Assembly (NCBI GenBank): GCA_002633005.1
Contig: NMRA01000347.1
Span: forward strand, 105,031-169,030
Source: Phoronis australis
Lineage: Eukaryota > Phoronida > Phoronidae
DNA length: 64,000 bases
Reading direction: 5' to 3'
Shown here in pieces: positions 1-14,300 of this stretch. The notes beneath the pieces were generated by a model. That model saw only the letters and a program-made list of their open reading frames with translations, did not search any database and was not told the origin of the DNA. A program made the position numbers and the translations under genes. Each line of letters begins with the position of its first letter. Position 1 is the first letter of the stretch.

Positions 1-377
1 TTATTCACTGCTTATTAATTATTGACAAATGTGTACCTTTAGTCAACCGTACCAGCTGAACTATGAAATTCAACTAATTAGTTTCTGAAGGCAGAAATTC
101 TATAGACTTTCTTTGTTGGCTTTTTGGCAATATACCATTGACAAGCTCAAATTTTAGCAAAAAATGAGACCATAACTGATCGATCCATACTCGATAGCAA
201 AACAACGCTTAACAGGACCAATTACACAACACAATTTTATACGGTACAAATGTTCACGATAAAATCTCAAAAACCTTGCTTCATTTTTCTAATTATTGTT
301 TTATTTTCGTTTCATACAACTTTATAATTGAAGGTTTAAAATGTCTCACCGCTGGCCCTATAGAGACATAGACTATA

Positions 378-391
378 GTGCCACCTGCTAG
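378..391 (-). promoter_or_regulatory. CTCF-like motif (13/14)
   Basis: The minus strand reads CTAGCAGGTGGCAC, which matches the bilaterian CTCF core CCASYAGRKGGCRS at 13 of 14 positions. It is one of seven such matches in the window; function is not shown. Confidence 0.3.
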
Positions 392-566
392 GGTGAAAAT
401 AATTGCTAACAGCTTTTCGTAGAATAGTGCATAAAGTATATACATGAGAATTTCATGTAAATCTGTTGGATCACTTCTGAGATTTGATATTCCAAAGTTG
501 GCAAAAATTGAAATTTTTAATTACGGGGTCGAACTAACCTAACGGATAACTTGGGTAAACAAGGTC

Positions 567-690
567 GAGTTCAACAGCTGCCGGTCTCGTGGCAAGAAAA
601 ATCTAACCAAAATCACATGCTCCTGTTGAAAATACATGACGATAGCTCATGTAGTCTTGCGAGATCTTGCTTTTCTAGCAAGGCACAAGT
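567..690. mobile_element. MITE-like element, family A copy 1
   Basis: This segment aligns by eye with 43533-43674 and with the reverse complement of 59777-59922. Shared blocks include the outer GTTCA, TCTCGTGGC, AAAAATCTA, a CACATG-type block and TCTTGC(G)AGATCTTGCTTTT. The best-preserved copy (43533-43674) has matching inverted ends, so this is probably a decayed non-autonomous DNA element. Confidence 0.45.
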
Positions 691-1824
691 GATACCAAAT
701 GCTCTTCAGGTTAAAAAAGTTTTTTAGCAGCTGTAACAGTTTTTAACCATGTAAGAATCTGCAAAGTTAGATTCCTATATCAAGCAGGACAATGAAGGAA
801 TTTGCGCTTCCATAGTACAACGCTCAGGAACTGTAATGATGGGTGATATCAAAATCAAAATTGTGTTTAAATGGTTTTGATATCGGTCATCATCTCTTAT
901 CTTAACTGGCAGAACTTGGTTATTTGCATTATTTATATTTTAATTGTATTACCTTAAAGAAACGCATATTTAGATTGTGGGTGACTTAAAGGGACCTTAG
1001 AACGGAATATTGCCTTTCTAAAGGTGCTTTAGTCACTTTGGAATTGGCATATTTTGGCTTACTCTGAGTGAAAAGTGTGTTTTACTTTTGTAGTCATTTT
1101 TATGAATGCGAAGCTTGATCACCACGCTACGCTATAGACTACTTATAAGGTACATGGCAGAACATGTAGGAATGTGAAAATTTTAGACTTAAGTTCCAGT
1201 AGTAGTTTGGGGCCGTGATACTCATACTACAGTGTTGAATGCTATATTATGCCATCCAAGATTAATGTACTTAACCAATGAGCTGTTCCAGCTATAGCTC
1301 ATCGGTAGTGCCATCTGTCAGGTCTATTGATCATTAAACCATTAAGCTGGTAATGTCTTAATTGTTTAGCCTGTACTAAACCTAAGTTGGGCATTATCCT
1401 TGCTGGTAACAAACTGGTGCTTCAATGTTTTATTTGAGCAATAAGGTGCTGATTATTTTAGATTTCTTCATCAATCTAGTTAACGTGGTATGTACCGTAA
1501 CAATTTATTCATTGGCCAATAGATTTCACTACAATGCACATAACACTAAGGAACTGACATTTATTTTGTCAAAATTCATCTGACTTTGTTTATCTTCATG
1601 GCAAAAACTTAGAAGGAAACAACCAAAAAATTCACTAAATTATACCAGAGCCAGAATTAGCTCAAATTTTTTGCTTCGAAATTTGTCTAACTTTGAAGAG
1701 AAGAAAATGTTAATTTTAAAACTGAAGAGTAACACACGGTCACTTGTGTAATATGATTACAGGTACTATGTTGACATAAAAAGTGAGCTTCTCCCCGTCA
1801 AAAATACTTGATTTGGACCACATA

Positions 1825-1910
1825 CCGTGAAGAATTTGGTCTCGGCATGTTCCTTACTGAAATTAAAATGCCGTGAAAAATTTGGTCTCGGCATGTTCTT
1901 ACTGAAATTG
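1825..1910. repeat. 46-bp direct repeat, 2 copies
   Basis: Two adjacent near-identical units begin CCGTGAAGAATTTGGTCTCG (1825) and CCGTGAAAAATTTGGTCTCG (1871). The period is 46 bp. Confidence 0.7.
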
Positions 1911-2399
1911 TCTGGGTTTGGAAAGAAATGACTGTCGGTGCTTGATACTAGACTTTAATGGTTGGTTGGTCACCCTGTCCTGCCACTAGTTTGGCCTTGG
2001 AGCAATAATGAACTTTAATCATAATGTCTTTTTTTAAGCTAACCATTTTGTAGTTGAGTAAGGAACAAGTTGGGATTAGTGGTTTAAACAGAACATTAAT
2101 CAGTTACGTGAGACACTGGTATGCTTTAAAGTGTCGTGACGTGAGCTGTTACCATTCTGGTTCACTGCTGCACCTTAGATGGACACATTGTGTATTGGTA
2201 ACAGTCACTTATATGAGTGCCACATTTTGGAAACCAGTTTGGTGACAGTGGAGTAAACTGTACTGAAACTGCAGGACCCAGGGATATAACTGTTTGTTTT
2301 CCAATGTTTAGCCTTTTTAATTTTTATTAATATTTTATCTTATATTAATTATAGTGTTGCACTGTGCATTTCAGATTATCTCGATTTAACGAAGCCAAC

Positions 2400-5300
2400 A
2401 TGTCTGACAAGGTCACTGGTCCAAGAGAGGAATCTAGTGATTCTCTCAAGTCTGGTGATGTTGTTGACAACCAACTGCTGTTAAAGAAGGATATTAGAAT
2501 TCAGAGAGAGCATTCAGATACAATGACTGTTGCTACGACATTAACAACAGTCACCCCGTTGCCCCAGCAACGACCTGATCTGACCCAGTTACAGGAGTCT
2601 GATTTAATCAGCGAACAATCCGACAAGGTTGCCGATCTTAAACCTACGAGTGGTAAAAGCCGAGCGTCTGCATCCGACACCATTCATGACTCGCAGAGAC
2701 CTCAAAGTCAAAGTCGTAAGTCAGCAGCCACTCCGGAACGTACGCAGTCTCAATCCGCAAAATCTGACTCATCAGAGCGCGCCCACGACTACATATTTAC
2801 CCCAGCTAATGAGAACATTAAAGTCAATCAGTTCTACCCAGAGATCGAAATTCGACTCGGGGCTCAAATTCCGAAGTCTGAGATTTTAATCGATGCGGCG
2901 GAGGAAGACTCTTTAGATGAAGAAGATAGAGAGCGGGAAGAAAACGAAGCAAACAAAGAATTGGTGGAGTATGAACAAGTGGACAGTGTCCAGCGGCCGG
3001 ACGTTGACCTCGGTGACTATGATAGGCCAGATTCGGCACTAACTGATGTGACCATTGCCGATGAGTTTCAAGTTAAAGGTTTGGACTACGAGCCACACCC
3101 AACAAACAATGGTAAGACTGGTTTACTTACATGGAAAATTTTCTCAATCAGATATCACGTAATAGTTTCATACGGTTAATAAAGTTGACGAGTAGAACAG
3201 TTTCTTTTTTCACCATCAGTAAGAAGCAACGTAAATGCACCCTTGACAGTTTCGGCTCTTATCAGCAGCCATCTTCCACAGTTATTGGATGCCAGGTGGC
3301 GTGGTGATCAGGCTGTTCTAAATTCTGTACAACTTACATCCTCCATCATCCATGTTCGTGACCAATCCACTTTTTTGATCCAGGTTGACTCTCTTATCTA
3401 AGATCTAGATGGATAAGATAGTCAATCTATCTTGGACAAGAAAACTAGATTGGTCATGAATTGGTATTATGGAGGTTATAAGTTGTCCAGAGTTTTTAAC
3501 AGCCTGATCGTGGCGCCACCTAGTATCTAAAAAAGTCTGGGAGATAGCTGCTGATTGGAGCCGAAACTATCAAGGTAAGGGTAAATCATTAATATGATTG
3601 TTCTTACTGGTTGTGAAAAAAGAAACACTGCTTTTAGTTGGAATTCTTTACTTGTGTCACTTGTGTCGTGTTCTGAACCCGAGTTACCTGACTGTAGTAG
3701 GAAAATGGTTTCAATCAGCTTTTTCAGTCAGGTGTTATGTTTGTATTATACCCGGTATATTTTTTAAATCTTGGAAAAGAATTGTATTTTTCACAACTGT
3801 GACGTAAACATTTGTTGATTCTCTGCTAGCTTTCACTATACAACTCTCAACAGGTTTTTATCTTCTGTGGTTAGTTTTAATTTTGTATATCTCGTTACTA
3901 AAGGAAGATACTTTTTAAATGTTTATGTCACCACCTTCACACACTGCCAACCCTAGTTACACAATCCAATTCATTATACACTGTGTCTGGTTGAGAGTGG
4001 TGTCCACATGTAATACTACATTGATTAAATACTGTGTCTGGTTAAGAGTGGTGTCCACACGTAATACTACATTGATTAAATACTGTGTCTGGTTAAGAGT
4101 GGTGTCCACATGTAATAGCACATTGAGTAAATACTGTTTTATGCGGATTTGTTGTTGCCTCCTCAGCTGCCGCTGATCTACCAAGAGCTGTGTACACCAC
4201 AAATGATGAATACTCAGGAGCAGGAAAAAATAGAGAAAGTTATGAAGGGGACGAGTTTGCCTCAGAGAGCATGTCCCTCCCTCGCAGCACTCCTGGTGGA
4301 GAAAAGGTGAATACAACGTGTCTTTTGTTGAATGAAACGAGTGTGACACAGCTGGAAATCCTGTGTCATAGGCGGGGCAGACCCCTCTGAGTGGTATGAC
4401 TCACTNTCATGTCTTTTGTTTAATGAAACAAGTGTGACACAGCTGGAAATCCGGTGTCATAGGCGGGACAGACCCTTCTGAGTGGTATGACTCACTGGGA
4501 CTGGGCTGTTAGTCCAATACAGTGAAGACTGGATGGGCTGCTTACATTGATTTCTATTTCTGTGGCCTGAAGACATGGCTCAACTAACCCTAGTAAGCTG
4601 TTACAGCATCCCAGACCCATGACTGGGTGGTTTGCTAACATTGATTTCTGTAGCCTGACGAGATGACAGCACCCTCTAGTGAGCTGTTACACCGTCAAAG
4701 TTGAGGAATGTTTTTACAATCTTTCAGCAGAGTGCCCACAACACTCACTACTATCCTTCGGGCCACTGTTATTACAATTACAATGCACATGGTGCTGAAT
4801 AGGACTGAGACCTTTTAGTTTTTTGTGTCATAATTGGTTCGTCCTAAAATTCTACTGCAATTGCACCACCATCATTCTTTGGTATTCACCCACAATGCTT
4901 GACCTGTGTCACACAAGTGTCTAATAGTATTTTCTTCACATGAAAGTGTAGTTAGTCACTATCCCATGCAACAAACAAAAAATGGCAAAAGTGTTAAGAG
5001 CTGGATGTGATTCCCTTTTTAATGAAACTGGAAATGAGTGACATTTCAAAAAGTAGGTCAATCATGCAATGTAGTCTTTGTACCTTCACGGAAAGGAGAG
5101 TTCAATACAGGATGAGCCATTAAATCATAGATTTGAAAATGAGTTATTTATTTCTTTTCGCAGTCCTTTGATGTTGAGCCGACTGCGTTCACAACTGAAG
5201 TGGATGAGGAGGCTATTGATGGGGCTAAACAGCGGCAGGGGAAGAAAAAGGGTCGACTGTTTAACCCTGAAGAGTGGACCAAGAGGGAAGAGACTATTGT

Positions 5301-8300
5301 GTTGCCCACTATGAAGGATATTGTTGGAGCAGCAGTCAATGAACAGTAAGTGCGCGTAGAGGGGTGATGTCAGAGGTTGAACTATGTAGCTGTCATGAAG
5401 TGTACATAAGAAAAAGGCTTTATTGTGTCATTTGTGAGGGGCGTTGTAGGGTCAGCAGGTGGTTGTGTACTTCGGGAGGATTTTTAGGGGACGAGAGCCC
5501 TAGGATTTGTACTGTGGGTTTTGAAGGATATTGTAGGGGGCAAAAATTGTAATGAACACGGGAAGGATTTAGAGGGACCATGGGCCCAAGGCTTTACACT
5601 ATCAATGGTGAAGGGCACGTTAAGGGCAGTGATCTGTGAAGATTAAGTGGAGTTGGGGTATTTAATTGGCTGGGGGCCCAGCCATCATACTACCTATCAT
5701 GTGGGAATTCTGGGGGCAGGGTGCTGTTGGTAGTGGAGGCAAGAGTGATTCACATGAATGCAAGGGAGAATTGGGGGACTCGGACTGAGGGGCACAGATT
5801 GAGGTGCCCAAACTGAGGGGCACAGATTGAGGTGTCCAAACTAAGGGGCACAGATTGAGGTGCCCAAACTGAGGGGCACAGATTGAGGTGCCCAAACTGA
5901 GGGGCACAGATTGAGGTTCCTAGACTGAGGGGCACAGATTGAGGTGCGCAGACTCAAGGCTGCCCACCATCTGAAGCACGTTCTTCTCATTTGCTTGAAT
6001 TATTGTTGTTAGAAAGTTATTTCCAGATTGGTTATTTTACTGATGTATGAAAACAGAGACTAATTTAAATTGTTTGCCATCAGTTATGTCAATGCTTTCC
6101 TTGAGATTAGTTCGTTTCAAGCCCCAGTACATCCACCTTCAGAGACTGTTACAACAATTAATTTTTGATCACATTGCTCTGTGACTGACCACTAGATGGC
6201 GTATCAAGCTGACGTTCAGTTGCTTCAAGTGTTTGTACATAAAATCATGTTTCTTTTCAGCATTGGCAAGGGAATGCTCAACATGCGCAAGCTGAGATGC
6301 GACGAGGCCATTCGCAACTTCAACAAAGCGCTTAACCTCCAACCCAACATTGCCTTGTGCTATTGTCAGAAAGGCGAAGCCTATCTTCAACTCTGTGACT
6401 TTCAGTCGGCAATTATGAACTACAAGAAGGCCTGTGTACTAGAGCCAGGAAACTCGGATTATTACGCCCGGCTGGCGTTCTTGTACTACTTCCAAGGACA
6501 GTGTTTGTTTGATCAGAAGCTTTACCCAGAAGCACTAGAGTCATTCTCACGTGCAGCTGAGATGAGGACGGAGATTGTGGGATATCATACAAGAAGGTAC
6601 AATAGCACAGCACCATTATGACTTGTAACTAGGGGTGCGTCTTATGGTAACTAGGGGCGTGTCTCATGATGATTAGGGGTGTGTCTCATGGCAACTAGGG
6701 GCGTGTCTTATGATACTTTCTATTGGCATCTGCTACATAAGACAGACATGTCGTATGCTCCCACATCACAAGGAGTTAGCCAAGTAATTCTGAATGCACC
6801 ACAGTCTAGAAATAATGTATACAAATTACCTCGTTGGCTAACAGTTATGTGTGTGTGATCAGAGACCACACTTTTGCTCAATTGAGATTTAATTATTTTA
6901 GTTATGTGGAGCATATTAGAGCAGTCACATTTCTGACTTGCGCCTTTAAGTCACTTTTCATAAAACAGACTCTTGGGCTGTTGTTTCCTAGTCATTACAG
7001 GCCATTATCTAATGTTGTCATGACTGGCTTGAGCCTGTTATTTGGATCGCATCTGTCAATGTCCTGATGGTCAGTTAATGAGAGATAGAACAGTCTCTCT
7101 AATGCAAACTAATTGCTGGTAGATTACCATGCTTGTCTTCTAGGATATAAGTTAATTGTTTTACCTATAATTATTGTTACCTGAAATTTACATAAGTAGT
7201 ACATTGGAATGTTTTTCAAACCTAATTGTGTAATAATTAATCCCATCCATTATCTTAGATTATACATCATCATGGTACAAAATTCACAGCACAAACCTCT
7301 CACTCCAGTTTTTAACTCATATTAACACAGCTCAGCTCCGACTTGGTGATATTGGATTTATTTGAAGTGTCATTTGGCCACTGTGTAGCTGTCAATGTTG
7401 AATTATTGTGAACACGCACCGTCTTAGAATCCAAAATGTTTGGTTTGGCCTATGCCAATAAGCTCTGATTGACATTTTATGGAATCGCTGATGATTTCAG
7501 TAATCTCGTTGTTTACAAATAGATTGATATCACCCTATGAGACAAATTTTGTGAGAGTCAAATAATTTGATTTCCGTTGTTTTTTTACCCAGCTAACTAG
7601 CCCGAAATGCAGCTTTTAGTCCTCACACATCTCTGTGTTACTTTATTTCCCTAAGTTCTTTGTTTGGTTGTTTGGTTGTTTGTGTTTCTTATGCCTGTGT
7701 TATGTCATAGATTCACCAAGCTGTGTTTCTAATGCCTGTGTTACGTCATAGATTTCCCAAGCATGCCTCATACTCTTGTGCCATTAGACATGTACATATT
7801 CGTAACCAACAGTAAGTCAGTTAGTCCACTCTTCTGTTTCATTCTCTTAACTTACCGCCTTACCTGTTTTGTTTTTGTCATTTCCATACTTGCCCATTGA
7901 GTTAACATTTTAAGAACAGTTGCATATTAGTCCAATCAGCCATTTCTGAGTTATAATGCTCTGAAGGTAGGCAATTGTCTAATGTCCTCCATAACCTTAT
8001 AATTAAACCATACACTGGAATACACCAATCAAGTGGTGATCTATGCAACGAGGTTTGACAGATTAGAGCAGTTTTGAGCTCAGTTATAGTAAATCTTTAA
8101 TCGCTTCACACACAACATGGCAGACAGGTGAAATTATATTTTTTTCAAAATGTGTCAACAAAATAAGGTTTAAGAAATTAAATTTTAATCTCTTATTATG
8201 TGGAATCAGATCTGTTAAGATTTTTGTCGTTCTAGTTTTCAGAAACAGTTAACGGTATTCCTTCTAATTAAAAATTGCATGACAAACTTCAAAACAATAT

Positions 8301-11300
8301 CTCTCTGCTAGTTTGCAAGTGGTTTAAAGTTAATTTATTTTTGTTTGGTTTATTTCAACCAAGCTGGACAATTTTTGATGGGAGCTCTTCATTTTTTTGG
8401 AAAATTAGGAGTGTGTGCACATACTAGCTTGTTAAATTAAGATCTTGTTGTCTCCAAGATACTGTTGTGAAGAGTTTTTACCTATTGGTTTTACTAAGCA
8501 CTCTCTTACGTGTGGTTTATTTCAGCGTGGCATGTCTGGCTGCGCTACAGAGACACGGAGAGTGTCTGGCTTTGGTCAATAAGAGGCTGGAGGAAGAGAC
8601 GTCGAACCCTGACCTCTACATCATGAGGGCGAGGTTACATGAAATGTTCAGGAATGTAAGTAGTCTGTTTTGATTGGTTAATATTTACCATGTATACATT
8701 GGGTAGTTTCTCCAGAGAAATAAAAAATCAAAACAACGAAAATACAGAGAAAACTTCTTGGCTTACAGATCTCAAAGTATTTGCATTGCGCGATGAAGTT
8801 TACCAGTTTTGTTATTATAAATGTTTGTTTTATGATTGGTTACAAGTTCAAAATCTTTTTGGACAAATAAATCGCATTCTCCACTCAGTTGATATGTTTA
8901 TGTGCACAGGCAGTCAGCAAGACTTTGCCCGATTCATGAGGCTCTTTGAGGGAGACCTTTCTGCCTTGTCGCTAACAAAACTTGACCATCTCCAGGCCTG
9001 TCGTAAGATTTTCAACCGAGTTGGTTACCATGACTACGAGGTACAACAGTGTAGTCGCCATATTTTAATTGATTCTGCTTTATGAATGGCTAAAACCTCC
9101 TGGAACGTTGTCGTGAATATAAGCCCCCTTTCCCTCTTGACCATTTGCCAGTGTAACATTGGTCTCAACTTGTTCTTATGCAGGTGAGAAATGATATCTG
9201 GGTTTGCAACAGGTGGCACTTTGGCGCATAAAATTACCTGCCATGACAAGCCAACTTGTAGGGCCTGGACTCAAGCAAAAACGAATTGCCAAATTTCTTT
9301 CAAACCCCTGAAGTCACTTCCAATTTGACAATCTGATCTAAATAAATATTTATTTGTTATGGAATGCATGTTTAGTTGCTTTAATTCTATAACTGATTTT
9401 ATTGGCCGTCGTCAAGTAATCCTGTTTCTTCTCGCAGCCTTTTCGAACAGCAGATGTAAAGGAGGTAAAGATCGTCTGCTTATTTCTGCTGTGTTCGCCT
9501 GACTCCACCGAGTGACACCATTTATATGTTGTTTGTCAATTCATACATTGTTATCATTATGTATTTGTTATCTGATAACTGAATTTGTCTGGGTTATTGC
9601 TTACATTTGGCTGCGAGTCTTTCTCTTTGTTTTCCAAATTTTCATCTTAAATCTCGTGGGCAAAAGGCCCCCTTCCAAATTTTCCAAACAAATATCGATT
9701 GTTAGACTAGTAGTCCATTCTTATGCCACATCCAAGGGTTTACCTAGCAGAACTTTCCGAAGATTTACTTTTAGAATAAGTTTCCGAAGGCCATGTTTGG
9801 TTAACTGCCCGCGATCTAATTTATATGCAGCACATGACTTTTAATTGCTTTTGATTCTTTCTTTGTGAACACTCGAGTACAACGAATATCCTATCCCAAA
9901 ATACAAACAATTGATTTCTCTTTTATTTGCTCTTTTCTTATAAATGGCAGAGAAGAGCATCACCCCCTGAGACATGCTGGTGACGTTTCAAAAACATTCA
10001 AGCAGCTGGTGGTTAGATATGTGGCATGTGTTCACTCCAGTTGTCTTTTTAATTTCTCATACCCTGTGCATTAATCCAGACTAATACAGTTAGTTTTGTG
10101 CATAAAGTTACTTTTTCCGTGTCTTATATTTTTGTTTTGCGGAAATCCAGAGTGTGTTATATTTATTTACCAAAGGCAGTCAGTCTGCGTACTCAGAAGT
10201 GAATGGGAGTCATTGTTTTATGCTGAAACTGTTGGATATTTTCCAGCTGCTTCTGAGTAATTTAAGAAAGGTTGTTGTCGATAATTTGATTTTACAAAAA
10301 ACACTGCTAACAGGAAAAGTGACTTTTAGTACGTCTGAATTAATTGATCTGTATTTTAATGCCATTTTTAAAAATTCCTTACTTCTGGACACCAAAGTTC
10401 AATTTACTTTAAATTTGAAACATCTTCGGTTGCTTCTCCATAAAGGAAACACGAGTTTAAAAGCAAAATAACCCGACTCTCTGATTAAGAATTGTCCTCG
10501 ATAAAGGAATTTTTAACAGGAAATGGTTTGCTCCTTGACGCAGGAGTTGACGGGGTGCTATACATCACCTATTCCTTTTTCAGAATGAAGCAGAGGCTGA
10601 GGTTAATTATTATACATTTTGTACACCTACCTGTTGAAGCCATGCTTAACACTTGTATTAGTCATCAACCCGCTTAAACCACAAGACCTCCTACTGTGTG
10701 CCTCAAGTCATGCTTTAGAATCTGATGTTTATTCCTAACAATGGGCTTGTAACAGTATTGTCAAAAAATAACTAATCACTCGTTTAGAAGCAGAAAGAAG
10801 TGTGGCGTCCTAGCTACAAGCTCTGTGCAAACTCTGGGAGATTCCCAGGTTACTGAGAATTGTTAGAATTTTTGAAAAAGTAATCTGTGGTTCACATGCT
10901 TCAACATGGTAATAAGACGTTATTGCGGATGAGAAAAGCACAGTGGTCAAATAACTGTACTTGGAAAAAAATTAAGGTTCTTGTTTCCGATTAAAAATGT
11001 TAATTTGTAAATTTAGAGCTGAATTTTAGCTCCCATGTTTAACAGGGACATTTTTGGGGGAGCTAGGGAACCAGCCATTCAATGGTGGATCCAGGATTTT
11101 CTAAAAGGGGGGGGCCAGATGAAGATTTAAGGGAGGTTCAAGTCAACAATTTTAAAGTTCTGGATTTGATATTGAAATCAAGGGAAGCGAGGGGGGTCCA
11201 GACGCCCTTGACCTTCCTGGATCTGCCCATGCCATTTCAAAAATTTGTTTGTAAATTGTCACAACGTGATCATCGATCCACCTATACGTGTTCATACTTG

Positions 11301-14300
11301 TGACTTGTGCCAAGCCCAATGTGAAATCTTCCCTGTTCTTATATTTGTATATTGTGTATACGTCACACTCACATGTAACATGAACTAAGATTATCACGGT
11401 TCAACAGGACAGTGTGATTGACAGCTGTCAGGTCCACTGACACACTCATAGTTACTGTTTAATATTGTCTTTAAAATGTGTTATAAAGCACTCATCTCAC
11501 TTTATAAATCTTCACCGAGTTTCCACTCTAAAAAGATACACATTATATATACTGAGTCGCTTATTGTCACGGTTACACACTTGACGTCAAAGTGCTTAAC
11601 TGTTTACAATAGGTCACAGCTCATCACAATATTCACCTGTTTGTCACCTCGAACGATTAAGGTGCACCTACTTAAACTTTAACAAACGTTACACCATGCG
11701 GTATTTCATGAAACTTTTGACTGTTGTATTGTGGACTTGAGTTACGTTATTTGTTTTACTTATTTTTAGAGTGCCTTATGTGTTTCCTACTTGAACATAA
11801 GTTATTTTATTAGACATTCAAATGAAGAGCATTATTGCTACAAGATTTGGCGTTTTTTCCCTTTTGTTTGTCTGGTTGGCTAAATCCTCCAAAACAGTAA
11901 AGGCACACTTAAACCTAGATGTTTACGATATACATGTTATAGAGTCTGGGACTTTAACTCTGCTCCTAGTATCTAAAGAAGCCCTGTACACCGCCATGTT
12001 TAAAAACATTATTTTGGTTCATGCTTCTGAATGGAACCCTTAGTTTTGATATTCTAAGAAACTAGTAAGTTAGTGTACTTCCTAATTATTTGCCATGAAA
12101 TCGTGTTTTTTTTTGACTGTTCCAAGAAGATTCACAGCCGCTAACTTGCTGTAGTTGAAGCCGAAGTTTGTGTTATTGACTTAGCCTAATTAGAGGTGCA
12201 TGGGGCTTTATGATTACTTGAGTGGAAAAAAATAGACTGTTTTACGCAATCAATTAGAATTTTCAGTGTGTCCTTGTGTGTTGATCAACAGCACCACTTG
12301 GGGGCATGACTGTCTTTGAATTTTATCTGTAAGAACTTGTTATAATTGGTGAAGTGAGATTTGGTGCTGTCTGAAAGGAAGTTGGCTTGGATAGGTTTGT
12401 TTGTACAAGTGTGAAAATGATGGACGCCGTTAGTCAGTCCACATTTGCCTCTGTGTTTCACATGTTTTACTCGTACCAACGGTTAAATTATATTACGTTT
12501 AGCTGACGCTGTGTTTCTACGATGTCAAAGATGCGCTGTCGCTGGATCCTGAACACCAGGAGGCACTGAAGATGAAGGCGAAACTTGCCAAAAAGTCCGA
12601 GGACAGTAAACAGCACGCCGTGCGACTCAACCTTCAGGGCAAGTACAGGGACGCCCTACAGAAGATCTCGACGGCCATTGAAGCTGATCCAACGGTCGCA
12701 AACTTTCATATACTCAGGTATACATGTATAGCTAGAAACTACATCCTTGCTGTGTCAGCACTAAAGCTTCATACAGTTGTACACTCTTTAAGTCTCATTT
12801 TCAGATGGGCTTAATTTGTGATCAGAAATACATGTATCCTGTGTCGGTAACCAATCTTTTCGTGTTTCCTAATAAAACGATGCGTTATCGAAGAATAATG
12901 ATCATACGATGCACTTTTTAAAATACAACTCAAGGGTGAAAAACTTGAGATCCACAATCGAACCAAAATTCATTATTATCGCTGACAAATATTTTGCCTT
13001 GCATATTGGACAAAACCAAATGTTGATGTGACTTGTACATGCGATGTGACAAATTGAGCTATAGCTGAACTGACCGATCAGAACGCAGCATTCTTGACAC
13101 ACCTTCGTTTCCAAGCTGCCATCTTACTCGACAAACAACACGTAGTTGGGTGAAACTTATTGTTTGTTTGTCGGTATTTTGTAAGGGAGGGGAGCTTGTG
13201 ATAATTCAATTGTGACTTGCTATTAACAAGAACCCATTCCCTGAGCTCTCTCCTGCGAATAACAATGTCGGACAATCCGTGCAAGAGTAAAATTAAAACC
13301 ATCCCATTCTCCTTTGCATTCCAGAGGTGCTTTACACCGCAGGCTCAATGATTTCAATGCGGCTATAGACGATTTCCTGTTAGCTTTGGACAAGACAGAT
13401 CATGACGAGGAACATCCCGTCTATGTAGAGTCGCAGCGCCAGCTGTTGTTGACCTACAATGACTTTGCTGTGGAGTGTTTCCAGAAGAGTTACTATGACG
13501 AGGCGATAGTGCTGCTTAACAAGGCTATAAAGGGGGAGAAGAGGGAGAAAGGACTGTATGTCAACAGGGGAGGTAATTTTAGAGATCTCCGTGCGCCATC
13601 TGTTGTGGACGGTGCAGTAAGATGAAGTTGAGTTTGGAGCCAAAATGCTGTTTTTTGGCGTTGTCATGGAGTTGTTATTTCAGACATTTTCATTCTTTTA
13701 TCTCCCCTTCCTTGATTTTTCTTGTTTTTCTCAGTCAGTTGAGGGTTGGTAGTAAGTAGAATTGTCATGAGAGATAACCCACATTGTAGTGGTATTGATC
13801 ACACAGTGTGCTGGCACTACTTGTCTGTATTCTTACGCATACATGCTTAACTGACTGACTTTACACGTCAGATAACTAGTCCCTCATGACATCATGAGAC
13901 AGTGTTTTTGCTCCAACATTTTACAGTTAATAAATAATCATTCAAGTATTACATGCAATACAGAACAATGCTTGCACGTGTAGTGACCCAGGTGACAGCG
14001 TCAGTGGAGTTTGGGTTCAAGGATAATCTTAGGCCCTCCCTTTTTCTCAAGGAAACATTTTGTGTAACTCATCAGTGTTGAGTCAGCCAGTTGTGAATAG
14101 TTGATTAAAAGTTGGGTCATTTGTTGACCTTTTTACGGGTAGTGTAAATTGTTGCACACGAATCTCAGAGGCTGAGCATAGATTTGTGGAACACGAACCA
14201 CGTAATCAATGATCCAGAAATTGTCATGCAAGCGACTTATCGATTAACTAACGCTTACTTTAGACGACAGCTATCCCACAATCCTTTGCGTATACGTATG

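Larger units (their letters stand above)
1..2374. other. Upstream intergenic / 5' flank of the TTC16-like gene
   Basis: I see no gene here. A good 3' splice site (pyrimidine-rich tract ending in CATTTCAG at 2374) lies 25 bases before the TTC16-like start codon, so a 5' untranslated exon probably lies somewhere in this stretch, but I cannot place it. The stretch also holds a small inverted-repeat element copy (567-690), a two-copy 46-bp direct repeat (1825-1910) and a CTCF-like motif (378-391). Confidence 0.5.
8656..12502. other. Large intron 5 of the TTC16-like gene
   Basis: A 3.85-kb intron between a GTAAGT donor and a TTTAG acceptor; the flanking exons join in phase 0. No additional TPR exon is visible and the protein reads continuously across. 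It contains a dispersed repeat copy (9229-9330) and a short inverted-ended segment (11086-11224). Confidence 0.7.

Noticed and set aside
5662-5935. Reverse-strand ORFs with repeated PLSLGTSICAP
   Set aside because: They are a translation of the 28-bp minisatellite in a TTC16-like intron.
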